The position numbers and the translations under genes are program-made. Shown here piece by piece: positions 63,954 to 64,000 of a stretch of DNA of 64,000 nt (position 1 is its first letter; every line of letters starts with the position of its first letter). The stretch spans positions 6,955,427 to 7,019,426 of the forward strand of contig OU696592.1 in the NCBI GenBank assembly GCA_916048095.2. Reading direction: 5' to 3'. Source of the stretch: Sacculina carcini. Lineage: Eukaryota > Arthropoda > Thecostraca > Sacculinidae. Below the pieces are notes generated by a model, which worked only from the letters and a program-made list of their open reading frames with translations, made no database searches and was not told the origin of the DNA.

Positions 63954-64000
63954 TCCCCCCTTGATCTCAAGATCAGTTTACAATATAATCTCTAAACCAT

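Overview
The window is invertebrate animal nuclear DNA: spliced genes with long introns, a nuclear-receptor gene, a nuclear tRNA gene with an intron, tRNA-derived SINEs, many non-LTR and DNA transposons, and very large minisatellites. The NR2E-type receptor (a bilaterian family), eIF4G and the repeat content fit a non-vertebrate bilaterian, but I cannot name the lineage. There is no bacterial or viral gene organisation. All exon limits below are my own reading of splice sites and reading-frame phase; there is no transcript evidence.

Left part (1-9.6 kb). On the minus strand lies the 5' and middle part of a nuclear receptor of the NR2E (Hr83-like) group. It has two DNA-binding-domain exons (5533-5693, 3737-3852), a Ser-rich hinge exon (2939-3529) and one ligand-binding-domain exon (1964-2154). 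The rest of the ligand-binding domain is probably beyond the left edge. Its introns hold a 20-bp minisatellite (930-1930), a minus-strand tRNA-Leu(CAA) with intron (780-894) and an L2-like reverse-transcriptase fragment (1-776). A truncated retrotransposon (6341-8152) sits inside a CACTGACA microsatellite.

Middle-left (9.6-24.9 kb) is a transposon graveyard. It holds a SINE inside an hAT MITE, an L2-like 3' end, a 1-kb minisatellite, an hAT-like element with an 8-bp target duplication containing a nested L2-like element, and a nearly complete two-ORF CR1-like element (about 18.6-23.2 kb; ORF1 with PHD finger, ORF2 endonuclease plus reverse transcriptase).

Right two thirds (25-60.6 kb) is one complete plus-strand gene for translation initiation factor eIF4G: proline/glutamine-rich N-terminus, a divergent eIF4E-binding motif, MIF4G, MA3 and W2 domains, and a poly(A) signal at 60612. 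All 15 core exons join in consistent phase and give a 1,694-codon frame with the most upstream start. Four different start-codon exons are visible (25553, 34219, 38106, 45307), suggesting several promoters and N-termini. Almost every acceptor in this gene is preceded by a TG-repeat instead of a polypyrimidine tract. Introns contain a 3.5-kb minisatellite that looks amplified from an hAT terminal repeat, a Tigger-type element, a dead mariner, several hAT MITEs, and a 3.4-kb array with an exact 1,668-bp higher-order duplication.

Right end (60.6-64 kb) is nested insertions: a degenerate ORF interrupted by a 1.25-kb TRIM-like LTR element (5-bp duplication GTGTT, 36-bp palindrome in the LTR), a truncated L2-like element nearly identical to the one at the left edge, and an LTR with polypurine tract that breaks that element and continues off the right edge.
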